NCBI GenBank assembly: GCA_026998145.1
Contig: JALTRC010000118.1
Span: 1 to 5,326, forward strand
Source of the DNA: Gammaproteobacteria bacterium
GTDB lineage: Bacteria > Pseudomonadota > Gammaproteobacteria > SZUA-229
Direction of reading: 5' to 3'
Length of the DNA stretch: 5,326 bases
Shown here in pieces: positions 1 through 4,884 of this stretch (its first letter is position 1; each line of letters begins with the position of its first letter). Made by a program: the position numbers and the translations under genes. The notes under the pieces were generated by a model, which saw nothing but the letters and a program-made list of their open reading frames with translations, was not told the origin of the DNA and did not search any database.

Positions 1-1
1 T

Positions 2-538
2 GAACGCAATGTTCGTGCAGTACATTACCCGCGGATAGTGCAAAAAATGTCGTCCATTCTTAATGTTGAGATTGTTAAAGGTGATGCAATAGAAAATAAA
101 AAAGATGTGCTTTTTTATTTTACCGGGTTGAAAAAAGTCAGGAATATTGCCAGCAATCATTTTCTTCCCGGCGCAGTAGCCGACCACCTGACATCAACCG
201 GCGGGGTGTTATTTAATGGCCCGCAAATGAGTATTCTGGAATGGTTAAGTGGCGGAGCAACGGGCAGCTATGGCACGGTGGTGGAACCCTGTAATTTTCC
301 GGGTAAGTTTCCCAACCCGGCAATTATGATGAGCCATTATCTCAATGGTGAAACCTTACTGGAAGCTTATTGGAAAAGTGTTGCCATGCCGGGGCAGGGC
401 CTGTTTGTGGGTGAGCCTCTGGCAGCACCGTTTAAAGGCTGCCGTTTGCAGATAAATCAGCTGGGGGTGTTTTCGTTTGCGCCTGCAAGGCCTGATAATT
501 ATGTGATGGCAAAAAACAGAAACTGCGGCCTGCCCTAA
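2..538 (+). CDS. TIGR03790-like conserved protein, C-terminal part (5' end cut)
   Basis: The frame is open from the left edge to a TAA at 536-538, giving 178 residues, so the real start lies outside; the GTG at 38 is only an internal codon. I recognise the C-terminal part of the family known as TIGR03790 from its motifs: FTGL, LPGAVADHLTS, GATGSYGTVVEPC, HYLNG.TLLEAYWKS, and a closing PGQGLFVGEPLAAPF. The family has no established function. The pattern of a conserved His (in ADHL) and a later conserved Cys (in VEPC) vaguely recalls caspase/gingipain-like cysteine peptidases, but this is inference and I would not rely on it. No membrane helix is visible in this part. Its stop overlaps the aroE stop by 4 bp on the opposite strand, so no terminator fits between the two genes. 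Family assignment is from memory of the motif pattern, not from a search. Confidence 0.75.
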   Translation, partial: ERNVRAVHYPRIVQKMSSILNVEIVKGDAIENKKDVLFYFTGLKKVRNIASNHFLPGAVADHLTSTGGVLFNGPQMSILEWLSGGATGSYGTVVEPCNFPGKFPNPAIMMSHYLNGETLLEAYWKSVAMPGQGLFVGEPLAAPFKGCRLQINQLGVFSFAPARPDNYVMAKNRNCGLP

Positions 539-1356
539 AGCTGTTGTCTGAGCAGCTTGATAACACTCTGAGTTTGCGGCCTGACACCGCGCCAGATAAA
601 AAAGGATTCAGCAGCCTGTTCCACCAGCATACCTAAACCATCCAGTACTTTTTTCGCACCCTGTTGTCTGGCCCATTGCATAAAGACGGTATCATTCGCT
701 CCATACATCATGTCGTAACAGGCTGCCGAGGATTGTAGAATATTATCCGGCAGAGGTGGCAGTTCACCGGACAGGCTGGCGGAGGTGCCGTTAATAATCA
801 AATCAAATTTTTCACCGGCCAGATCGTCAAAGCCGCAGCCGGTTATATGACCGAGATCCGAAAAATCATCGGCCAGTTGAGTGGCTTTTTCCACCGTGCG
901 ATTGGCAATGACTAATTGCGCCGGTGACAGGTTTAATAAGGGTTCCAGTATGCCGCGCACGGCACCGCCTGCGCCAAGAATTAAAATATTTCTGTTTTGT
1001 AAATCCAGCTGATGATTGTGGCTTAAATCATTGACCAGCCCAACGCCATCGGTGGTATCTCCGGCAATACCCTTATCATTTAAGGACAGGGTATTCACCG
1101 CGCCGGCTCTTTGTGCCCGTTCGCTTAACTGTTCGGCAATCTGCCAGGCATCCAGTTTAAAAGGCACGGTAACATTTAAACCTCTGCCGCCATTTGCTCT
1201 GAACTGTTCAATAAACTCGGGCACTTTGCCGATTTCCACAAGCTCGGCGGTATAGCTTAAAGACTGGCCGGTTTGTTCTGCAAAGGCGGCGTGAATAAAG
1301 GGTGACTTACTGTGGGCGATGGGATTGCCAATAACCGCGTATTTGTCCATTGGCAT
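535..1356 (-). CDS. aroE: Shikimate dehydrogenase (NADP+)
   Basis: Reduces 3-dehydroshikimate to shikimate with NADPH in the cytosolic shikimate pathway. The 273 residues match the usual length (about 272 in E. coli). Visible motifs: the substrate-binding SKS at 16-18, NVTVPFK with catalytic Lys67, GDTTDGVG with catalytic Asp103, the nucleotide-binding GAGGA at 128-132, NRT at 152-154 (the basic residue that normally follows in NRTxxR is Lys here), and DGLGMLVEQAAESF at 239-252 with Gln247 near the substrate. The ATG at 1356 is preferred over Met3 because an AGGA sits 6 nt before it. The start shares one base with the hemB stop (TAATG), so translation is probably coupled to hemB. The 3' end overlaps the convergent gene by 4 bp. 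Paralogues such as YdiB are less likely given the NADP-type context and NRT motif. Confidence 0.96.
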   Translation of the reverse strand: MPMDKYAVIGNPIAHSKSPFIHAAFAEQTGQSLSYTAELVEIGKVPEFIEQFRANGGRGLNVTVPFKLDAWQIAEQLSERAQRAGAVNTLSLNDKGIAGDTTDGVGLVNDLSHNHQLDLQNRNILILGAGGAVRGILEPLLNLSPAQLVIANRTVEKATQLADDFSDLGHITGCGFDDLAGEKFDLIINGTSASLSGELPPLPDNILQSSAACYDMMYGANDTVFMQWARQQGAKKVLDGLGMLVEQAAESFFIWRGVRPQTQSVIKLLRQQL

Positions 1357-2360
1357 TATTTTTCCTGCAACCAGCGAGCCGCATGTTTGGCGTAATAGGT
1401 GAGAATGCCATCGGCGCCGGCCCGTTTGAATGACAGCAGGGATTCCAGCACCACGGCTTTTTCATCCAGCCAGCCATTTTGTGAGGCGGCTTTAAGCATG
1501 GCATATTCGCCGCTCACCTGATAGGCGTAGGTGGGCACGCCAAACGTATCTTTTACCCGGCGAACAATATCCAGATAGGGCAGGCCCGGTTTGACCATCA
1601 CCATATCGGCACCTTCCTCAATATCCAGCGCCACTTCCCGCAGGGACTCATCACCATTGGCCGGGTCCATCTGATAGCTGTATTTATTGCCACCGCCCAG
1701 ATTGGCCGCTGAGCCAACCGCATCCCGGAAAGGGCCATAAAAACTGGAGGCATATTTAGCGGAATAGGCCAGAATGCGGGTGTAAATATAATTATCTTTT
1801 TCCAGTGCTGTGCGAATGGCGCCGATGCGGCCATCCATCATATCGGAAGGGGCGACAATATCCGCACCGGCCTGTGCATGGGAAAGAGCCTGCTTAACCA
1901 GCACATTAACGGTTTCATCATTGAGCACATAACCTGTGTCATCAATCAGCCCATCCTGTCCGTGTGAAGTAAAAGGATCCAGCGCCACATCGGTAATCAC
2001 TCCCAGTTCCGGGAAGGCGGCTTTTAATGCCCGCACCGCACGTTGCGCCAGACCATCCGGATTATAGGCCTCGGCGGCATCATCGGATTTTTTTTCCACC
2101 GGCACAACGGGAAACAGTGCGATTGCCGGTATGCCCAGCGCCACGCAATCTTCTGCTTCCTTGAGCAGCAGGTCGATGCTCACTCGCTCCACACCCGGCA
2201 TGGATGGGACTTCTTCACGCTGGTTTTCCCCTTCCAGAATAAACAAGGGGTAAATAAAATCATCGGAACTTAAACGGTGTTCACGCATCATACGACGGCT
2301 GAAGTCGTCGCGACGCATTCGGCGCATACGTCCATTAGGGTAGGGGCTGGTATTGCTCAC
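1356..2360 (-). CDS. hemB: Delta-aminolevulinic acid dehydratase (porphobilinogen synthase), Mg-type
   Basis: Condenses two 5-aminolevulinate molecules into porphobilinogen in heme and tetrapyrrole synthesis. The 334 residues match the family. Catalytic lysines are visible: Lys202 in SAKYASSFYGPFRDA and the Schiff-base Lys257 in MVMVKPGLPYLD. The metal loop reads DVALDPFTSHGQDG (124-137), so the three cysteines of zinc enzymes are replaced by Ala126, Asp128 and Asp136. This is the Asp-rich, Mg-dependent type known from Pseudomonas. The N-terminal arm (RMRRMRRDDFSRRM) is typical of that type. The start is a GTG at 2360: the upstream frame hits a stop (TGA), and a GGA lies about 8 nt before the GTG. 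A divergent gene begins 73 bp away. aroE follows with a one-base overlap, so the two form one transcription unit. Confidence 0.97.
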   Translation of the reverse strand: MSNTSPYPNGRMRRMRRDDFSRRMMREHRLSSDDFIYPLFILEGENQREEVPSMPGVERVSIDLLLKEAEDCVALGIPAIALFPVVPVEKKSDDAAEAYNPDGLAQRAVRALKAAFPELGVITDVALDPFTSHGQDGLIDDTGYVLNDETVNVLVKQALSHAQAGADIVAPSDMMDGRIGAIRTALEKDNYIYTRILAYSAKYASSFYGPFRDAVGSAANLGGGNKYSYQMDPANGDESLREVALDIEEGADMVMVKPGLPYLDIVRRVKDTFGVPTYAYQVSGEYAMLKAASQNGWLDEKAVVLESLLSFKRAGADGILTYYAKHAARWLQEK

Positions 2361-2433
2361 AATTCATTCCACTTGTGGTGACGGGATCATTGGGAGTATT
2401 TTAGCCACAGTTAATACAAGGGAGAAGAAAAAA
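2361..2433. promoter_or_regulatory. Divergent intergenic region between hemB and the DUF302 gene
   Basis: This 73-bp gap must hold, or abut, the start signals of both genes. On the plus strand the ribosome binding site GGGAGAAG (2420-2427) precedes the ATG at 2434. Candidate sigma-70 elements are weak: TTGGGA (2390-2395) with TAATAC (2412-2417) at 16 bp spacing, or TTGTGG (2373-2378) with TATTTT (2397-2402) at 18 bp. On the minus strand a TAAAAT-like -10 (complement of 2397-2402) faces hemB without a good -35. The same AT-rich hexamer could serve either direction. No clear operator palindrome is seen. The location is firm; the individual boxes are guesses. Confidence 0.4.
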
Positions 2434-2910
2434 ATGAAAATCATAAGCAAAGTTTTTACTTTATTGATCTTGCTCAGTAGTTTTAGTGTTTGGGCAGGTG
2501 AATCAACAGTATTTGAATATTCGGTCAATCGACCACTGGATGAGGTGTATTCACAGGTTTATAAAGGTCTGGAAGATGATGGCTTTTATGTGGTGTTTGA
2601 AGCCAATATCGGCCGCAGTATTTCCAGTATGGCTGATAAGTGGGGGGACGATTACAATCGCAGCAAGTTAAGTGGTATGCGCAGCATGGTGTTCTGTAAT
2701 GGCTGGTATGCTAATCAGGTAAGCAATAAGGACCCTCGTATGCTGGCCCTTTGCCCCATGCGAATGACGCTGATTGAAAAAGACGGCAAGACCACCGCAT
2801 TATTTGCAAGGCCATCGGTAATTGCTGCCAGTAGCCCGGCGCTGCCCATATTGCAACGTCTGGAAAATGAGGTTACGGCGGCCATAAAAAAATCGATGAA
2901 TGGTAAATAG
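2434..2910 (+). CDS. Exported DUF302-domain protein
   Basis: A 158-residue protein. Residues 1-21 form a signal peptide (basic MKIISK, hydrophobic core FTLLILLSSFSV, cleavage likely after VWA), so the mature protein is periplasmic. The remainder fits the DUF302 fold: an N-terminal helix (DEVYSQVYKGLEDDGFYVVFEANI), a central strand-turn with GMRSMVFCNG (Cys88), LALCPMRMTLIEKDGKT (Cys107) and a C-terminal segment with ARPSVIAAS followed by a long helix (ILQRLENEVTAAIKKS). The two cysteines could pair by disulfide in the periplasm or bind a ligand; this is inference. DUF302 proteins have no agreed function. The reading frame extends upstream to 2353, but that overlaps hemB; the ATG at 2434 has a good ribosome binding site and begins the signal peptide. 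Its downstream neighbour encodes a small exported Cys-containing peptide. Confidence 0.85.
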   Translation: MKIISKVFTLLILLSSFSVWAGESTVFEYSVNRPLDEVYSQVYKGLEDDGFYVVFEANIGRSISSMADKWGDDYNRSKLSGMRSMVFCNGWYANQVSNKDPRMLALCPMRMTLIEKDGKTTALFARPSVIAASSPALPILQRLENEVTAAIKKSMNGK

Positions 2911-3020
2911 AGTTTTAAATCAGTCAGTTGTCTTGCTATTGTCTGGTCATAGGTGCTCAGGGACAGGAATAGAATGGAGTTTGTTGATGAACTTATCTTT
3001 TAAAGTTACTTCCAACAGCC

Positions 3021-3038
3021 TGAACAGTTTATTGTTCA
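3021..3038. promoter_or_regulatory. Perfect inverted repeat TGAACA-N6-TGTTCA ahead of the small Cys-peptide gene
   Basis: Two perfect 6-bp arms separated by GTTTAT, ending 26 bp before the ATG at 3065 and 15 bp before its ribosome binding site. It could be a dimeric repressor or activator site or a weak 5' UTR hairpin. There is no T-run after it, so it is not a terminator. No regulator gene lies nearby to pair it with. Seen in sequence; the role is inferred. Confidence 0.35.
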
Positions 3039-3064
3039 AGACAACCTCAACTCAGGAGAAAAAA

Positions 3065-3292
3065 ATGAAACAGAAAATATTGAGTGTGTTAGCGGCGGCT
3101 ACTTTTTTAATGGCAATGGGTAGTGCGAATGCAGCGGAAAATCCATTTGGCATGAATGACCTACAGAAAGCCCAGCAAATTTCCATGTCATCTTCAGGTG
3201 GTAAATGCATGGGTGGCGGCGACAAGGCGGCAAAGTGCAGTGGTAGCGGTGGCAAGAAGCCTGCTGAAGGTAAATGCAGCGGTAGCAAATAA
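3065..3292 (+). CDS. Small exported Gly/Lys/Ser-rich peptide with three Lys-Cys motifs (HvfA-like low-complexity type)
   Basis: A 75-residue product. The signal peptide MKQKILSVLAAATFLMAMGSANA (1-23) would leave a mature peptide of 52 residues starting AENPFGMND. After a short helix-like segment (LQKAQQIS) the tail is low complexity, with Cys48, Cys58 and Cys71, each preceded by Lys (GGKC, AAKC, EGKC), and many Gly and Ser. The ENPFG start and the EGKC element recall secreted low-complexity peptides such as HvfA, whose EGKCG cysteines are modified by a DUF692/MNIO enzyme for copper binding. That likeness is inference, since the full EGKCG repeat is absent and no such enzyme gene is in the window. 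The ATG at 3065 follows an AGGAG 6-7 nt upstream; the frame extends to 2900, but that part lacks a signal peptide and overlaps the previous gene. A strong terminator follows. Confidence 0.8.
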   Translation: MKQKILSVLAAATFLMAMGSANAAENPFGMNDLQKAQQISMSSSGGKCMGGGDKAAKCSGSGGKKPAEGKCSGSK

Positions 3293-3318
3293 GCTTTATT
3301 GCTAAGTTGTTACATCCG

Positions 3319-3351
3319 AAAGGCTGATAATTTATTTTATCAGCCTTTTTT
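3319..3351 (+). terminator. Rho-independent terminator after the Cys-peptide gene
   Basis: Stem GGCTGATAA (3322-3330) pairs with TTATCAGCC (3337-3345), lengthened by AAA/TTT to 12 bp, with the loop TTTATT and a run of six T (3346-3351). It lies 27 bp after the TAA at 3290-3292. The T-run is on the plus strand, so it ends rightward transcripts. Confidence 0.93.
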
Positions 3352-3353
3352 AT

Positions 3354-3366
3354 GTACAGGATGTAC
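3354..3366. repeat. Small hairpin GTACA-GGA-TGTAC
   Basis: Perfect 5-bp stem with a GGA loop directly after the terminator. It shares its loop, but not its stem, with the hairpin inside the first copy of the 99-bp repeat (GCGCA-GGGA-TGCGC at 3381-3394, possible window shift of one base), which suggests one family of small hairpins. It overlaps the decamer GGATGTACGG (3359-3368), which recurs at 3467-3476. Confidence 0.5.
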
Positions 3367-3367
3367 G

Positions 3368-3466
3368 GTATGCCGCGGGCGCAGGGATGCGCAGGAGCGG
3401 CGTGGTTCAGATTAGTTTAAAGATAAAAAGTATTAGAGTCCGCAAATGCACGCGAATAAACGCAAA
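3368..3466. repeat. Direct repeat of about 99 bp, copy A
   Basis: Aligns with 3573-3670 over its whole length with 9 mismatches and one single-base gap by my hand alignment, about 90% identity. Internal order: a GC-rich head with a hairpin (GCGCA-GGGA-TGCGC), GGAGCGGCGTGGTTCAG, an AT-rich middle, then a tail made of tandem 10-bp units (CGCAAATGCA, CGCGAATAAA, CGCAAAGGAT at 3441-3470). The copy is bracketed by the exact decamer GGATGTACGG at 3359-3368 and 3467-3476. No credible gene is encoded; the same peptide-like string appears in two different frames in the two copies, as expected of non-coding repeats. Confidence 0.9.
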
Positions 3467-3475
3467 GGATGTACG

Positions 3476-3550
3476 GCCGATTTTTGCTCCCCGGCAATTG
3501 CTCCTGCATTGCTCTAATAAGTTACCTCCCTGTAACGATACAAAATCGGC
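3476..3550. repeat. 75-bp nested palindromic segment
   Basis: The ends are a perfect 9-bp inverted repeat, GCCGATTTT (3476-3484) and AAAATCGGC (3542-3550). Inside lie the palindrome GCAATTGC (3494-3501), a 7-bp direct repeat ATTGCTC (3497-3503 and 3508-3514) and a hairpin GTTAC-CTCCCT-GTAAC (3521-3536). The whole could fold as a branched structure. It sits between the two copies of the 99-bp repeat. No known name can be given. Confidence 0.6.
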
Positions 3551-3554
3551 ATTT

Positions 3555-3570
3555 CCGCCGTCCATGGCGG
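3555..3570. repeat. Small hairpin CCGCC-GTCCAT-GGCGG
   Basis: Perfect 5-bp GC-rich stem with a 6-base loop, immediately before copy B of the 99-bp repeat. It likely belongs to the same composite repeat cluster. No T-run follows, so it is not a terminator. Confidence 0.45.
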
Positions 3571-3572
3571 TT

Positions 3573-3670
3573 GTATGCTGCGGGCGCAAGGATGCACAGG
3601 AGCGGCGTGGTTCAGGTTGTTTTAAAGATTAAAAGCATAAAGTCCGCAAATGCACGCGAATAAACGCAAA
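3573..3670. repeat. Direct repeat of about 99 bp, copy B
   Basis: Second copy of the 3368-3466 unit, one base shorter. Its head hairpin is damaged (GCGCA-AGGA-TGCAC has one mismatch), while the tail of tandem 10-bp units is intact (CGCAAATGCA, CGCGAATAAA, CGCAAAATAA at 3645-3674). The start-to-start distance from copy A is 205 bp, so recombination between copies would remove about 205 bp including the palindromic segment. Confidence 0.9.
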
Positions 3671-3685
3671 ATAAAACAGGCTTAC

Positions 3686-3709
3686 CTCTGCGGCTCTGTG
3701 CCTCTGTGT
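3686..3709. repeat. Three tandem 8-bp units, CTCTGYGN
   Basis: CTCTGCGG, CTCTGTGC and CTCTGTGT lie end to end. Together with the upstream CGCAAA-type units this resembles the low-complexity 'CTCTGCG / CGCAAA' intergenic repeats often seen in environmental bacterial genomes. That likeness is from memory. No coding potential is evident. Confidence 0.6.
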
Positions 3710-3739
3710 CAAAAAATTCTGAACAAAATCGGAGTTGTC

Positions 3740-3765
3740 ATTCCGGCACGCTTTTAGGCCGGAAT
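3740..3765. repeat. Dispersed-repeat-like hairpin ATTCCGGC-N10-GCCGGAAT
   Basis: Perfect 8-bp arms around ACGCTTTTAG, within a GTCATTCCGGC...GCCGGAATCCA setting. The shape resembles short dispersed intergenic repeats such as the Neisseria dRS3 type (ATTCCC-N8-GGGAAT), here with a different stem. Copies elsewhere in the genome are expected but cannot be seen in this window. It has no T-run. Confidence 0.6.
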
Positions 3766-3888
3766 CCATTTACCAGTTCCTTAAAAAACCAACAATGTGT
3801 AAATCGGTATATTACAATAACAGAAAATCCTGGCGCTTCTGTATCAAAGAAAATATGAAAGCCTTACCCATAATCACCAGACAATAAT
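3766..3888 (+). promoter_or_regulatory. AT-rich leader ahead of the transporter gene; no clear promoter
   Basis: This stretch must carry the transporter's promoter unless transcription enters from upstream past the terminator. The best -10-like hexamer is TACAAT (3813-3818), but nothing at 16-18 bp before it resembles a -35 box. Just before the start codon (CACCAGACAATAAT) no convincing Shine-Dalgarno sequence is present. A 10-codon ORF (3855-3887) ends 1 bp before the transporter ATG but has no ribosome binding site. A positively regulated promoter and weak translation start are possible, but this is inference. Confidence 0.3.
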
Positions 3889-4827
3889 ATGCAAATACTG
3901 TTTCAATTTATTGCCGGAAAACTGGCATTGCTCACTTTTTTCTCTGCCGTAATCGCGTACTTTTATCCCCCTGTTTTTTTAATCTTTAAAGACTATTTTT
4001 TATGGTTCTTTGCTGCCACCATGTTTGCTATTGGTCTGGTGCTGGAGCCCCGTGATATTCGCACGGAGTCTCGGCAGCCACTGCGTATTTTTAAAGGGGT
4101 ATTAAGTCAGTTTACGGTGATGCCGCTGCTGGCTTTTCTGGTTGCACAGTATGGGGGATTTTCGCCGGCGGTGGCGATAGGTTTTATTATTGTGGGTTCG
4201 GCTCCCGGCGCCATGGCCAGTAATGTGATTGTTTATCTGGCAGGGGGAGCGGTGGCTTATTCGGTGGCATTGACCAGTGTGGCAACTTTATTATCTCCAT
4301 TGCTAACGCCTTTGCTGGTGAAGTGGTTAGGTGGTGCCATTTTACCTGTGGCTTTCTGGCCAATGATGCAAACCATTTTATTAACCGTATTTATACCTCT
4401 GGCAGCAGGTGTTGCGCTGCAATCTGTTATGCCCGCTTTTACGCGTCGGGCGCAGCGTTTTGCACCGGGTGTGTCTGCTCTGGCGATTATTATTATCTGC
4501 AGCTATGCGGTGGCAGCGAATCAACAGCGTATTGCGGATATGGGTGCGATGATTTTACTGGCGGTAATAGGGATTAATTTGCTGGGATATGCCATTGGCT
4601 GGGGGCTGGGACGGCTTTATGGCTTTAGTTTGTCCCATCGAATAACCCTGATGATTGAGCTGGGAATGCAAAATGCGGGTATGGGAGTGGCCCTGGCACT
4701 GGCGCATTTTCCTGCCGAGGCTGCACTGCCGGGGGCCTTGTTTGCGGTCTGGTGTATTCTGACGGCAGCCAGTGCCAGTTCATGGTTTCAGTATTATCAA
4801 CGGCGCCATTTAACGGCGGTGGAATAA
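3889..4827 (+). CDS. BASS-family bile acid:sodium symporter-type transporter (SBF domain)
   Basis: A 312-residue inner-membrane protein with ten likely helices (about 10-32, 37-55, 66-86, 93-117, 123-145, 155-178, 193-211, 218-243, 250-272, 278-300). Family hallmarks: GSAPGAMASNVIVYLAGG (103-120) and ELGMQNAGMGVALA (257-270), the two crossover regions. Compared from memory with the Neisseria ASBT structure, sodium-site residues fit with a constant offset of three: Gln74, Ser111, Asn112, Ser125, Thr129, Glu257 and Gln261. Sodium-coupled uptake is therefore likely. The substrate cannot be read; relatives carry bile acids, pantothenate, keto acids or other organic anions, and in this bacterium a small organic acid is more likely than bile acid. 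The ATG at 3889 gives a normal N-terminus, but the ribosome binding site is poor. The next gene starts 57 bp on in the same direction and may be co-transcribed. Confidence 0.93.
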   Translation: MQILFQFIAGKLALLTFFSAVIAYFYPPVFLIFKDYFLWFFAATMFAIGLVLEPRDIRTESRQPLRIFKGVLSQFTVMPLLAFLVAQYGGFSPAVAIGFIIVGSAPGAMASNVIVYLAGGAVAYSVALTSVATLLSPLLTPLLVKWLGGAILPVAFWPMMQTILLTVFIPLAAGVALQSVMPAFTRRAQRFAPGVSALAIIIICSYAVAANQQRIADMGAMILLAVIGINLLGYAIGWGLGRLYGFSLSHRITLMIELGMQNAGMGVALALAHFPAEAALPGALFAVWCILTAASASSWFQYYQRRHLTAVE

Positions 4828-4884
4828 GTATTATCAGGCGGCTATATTTATAAGCCGGCAGGTGTGATGGTTAAAAGGTTGTAT

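Noticed and set aside
2353..2433. Upstream extension of the DUF302 reading frame
   Set aside because: It overlaps the hemB start and adds a non-signal sequence before a clear signal peptide; the ATG at 2434 has a good ribosome binding site.
2928..3044. TTGTCTTG (2928-2935) and CAAGACAA (3037-3044) as long-range stem of a 5' UTR structure
   Set aside because: Eight pairs enclosing about 100 bases can arise by chance, and no further pairing supports a riboswitch.
2900..3064. Upstream extension of the Cys-peptide reading frame
   Set aside because: It starts inside the preceding gene, and the signal peptide and AGGAG support the ATG at 3065.
3387..3663. Two overlapping plus-strand ORFs (81 and 64 codons) and a minus-strand ORF of 60 codons in the repeat region
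   Set aside because: They lie in the repeats, have no ribosome binding site, and the similar peptide string (SGVVQ..LKIKSI) appears in two frames simply because the DNA is repeated.
3352..3720. CRISPR array
   Set aside because: Only two long imperfect copies with one interval between them; no short regular repeats with spacers and no cas genes.
3855..3887. 10-codon ORF ending 1 bp before the transporter start, considered as a leader peptide
   Set aside because: No ribosome binding site, no regulatory codon run and no attenuator-like hairpins after it.
4839..4857. CGGCT-N9-AGCCG inverted repeat after the transporter gene, considered as a terminator
   Set aside because: Stem of only 5 bp, long loop and no T-run.
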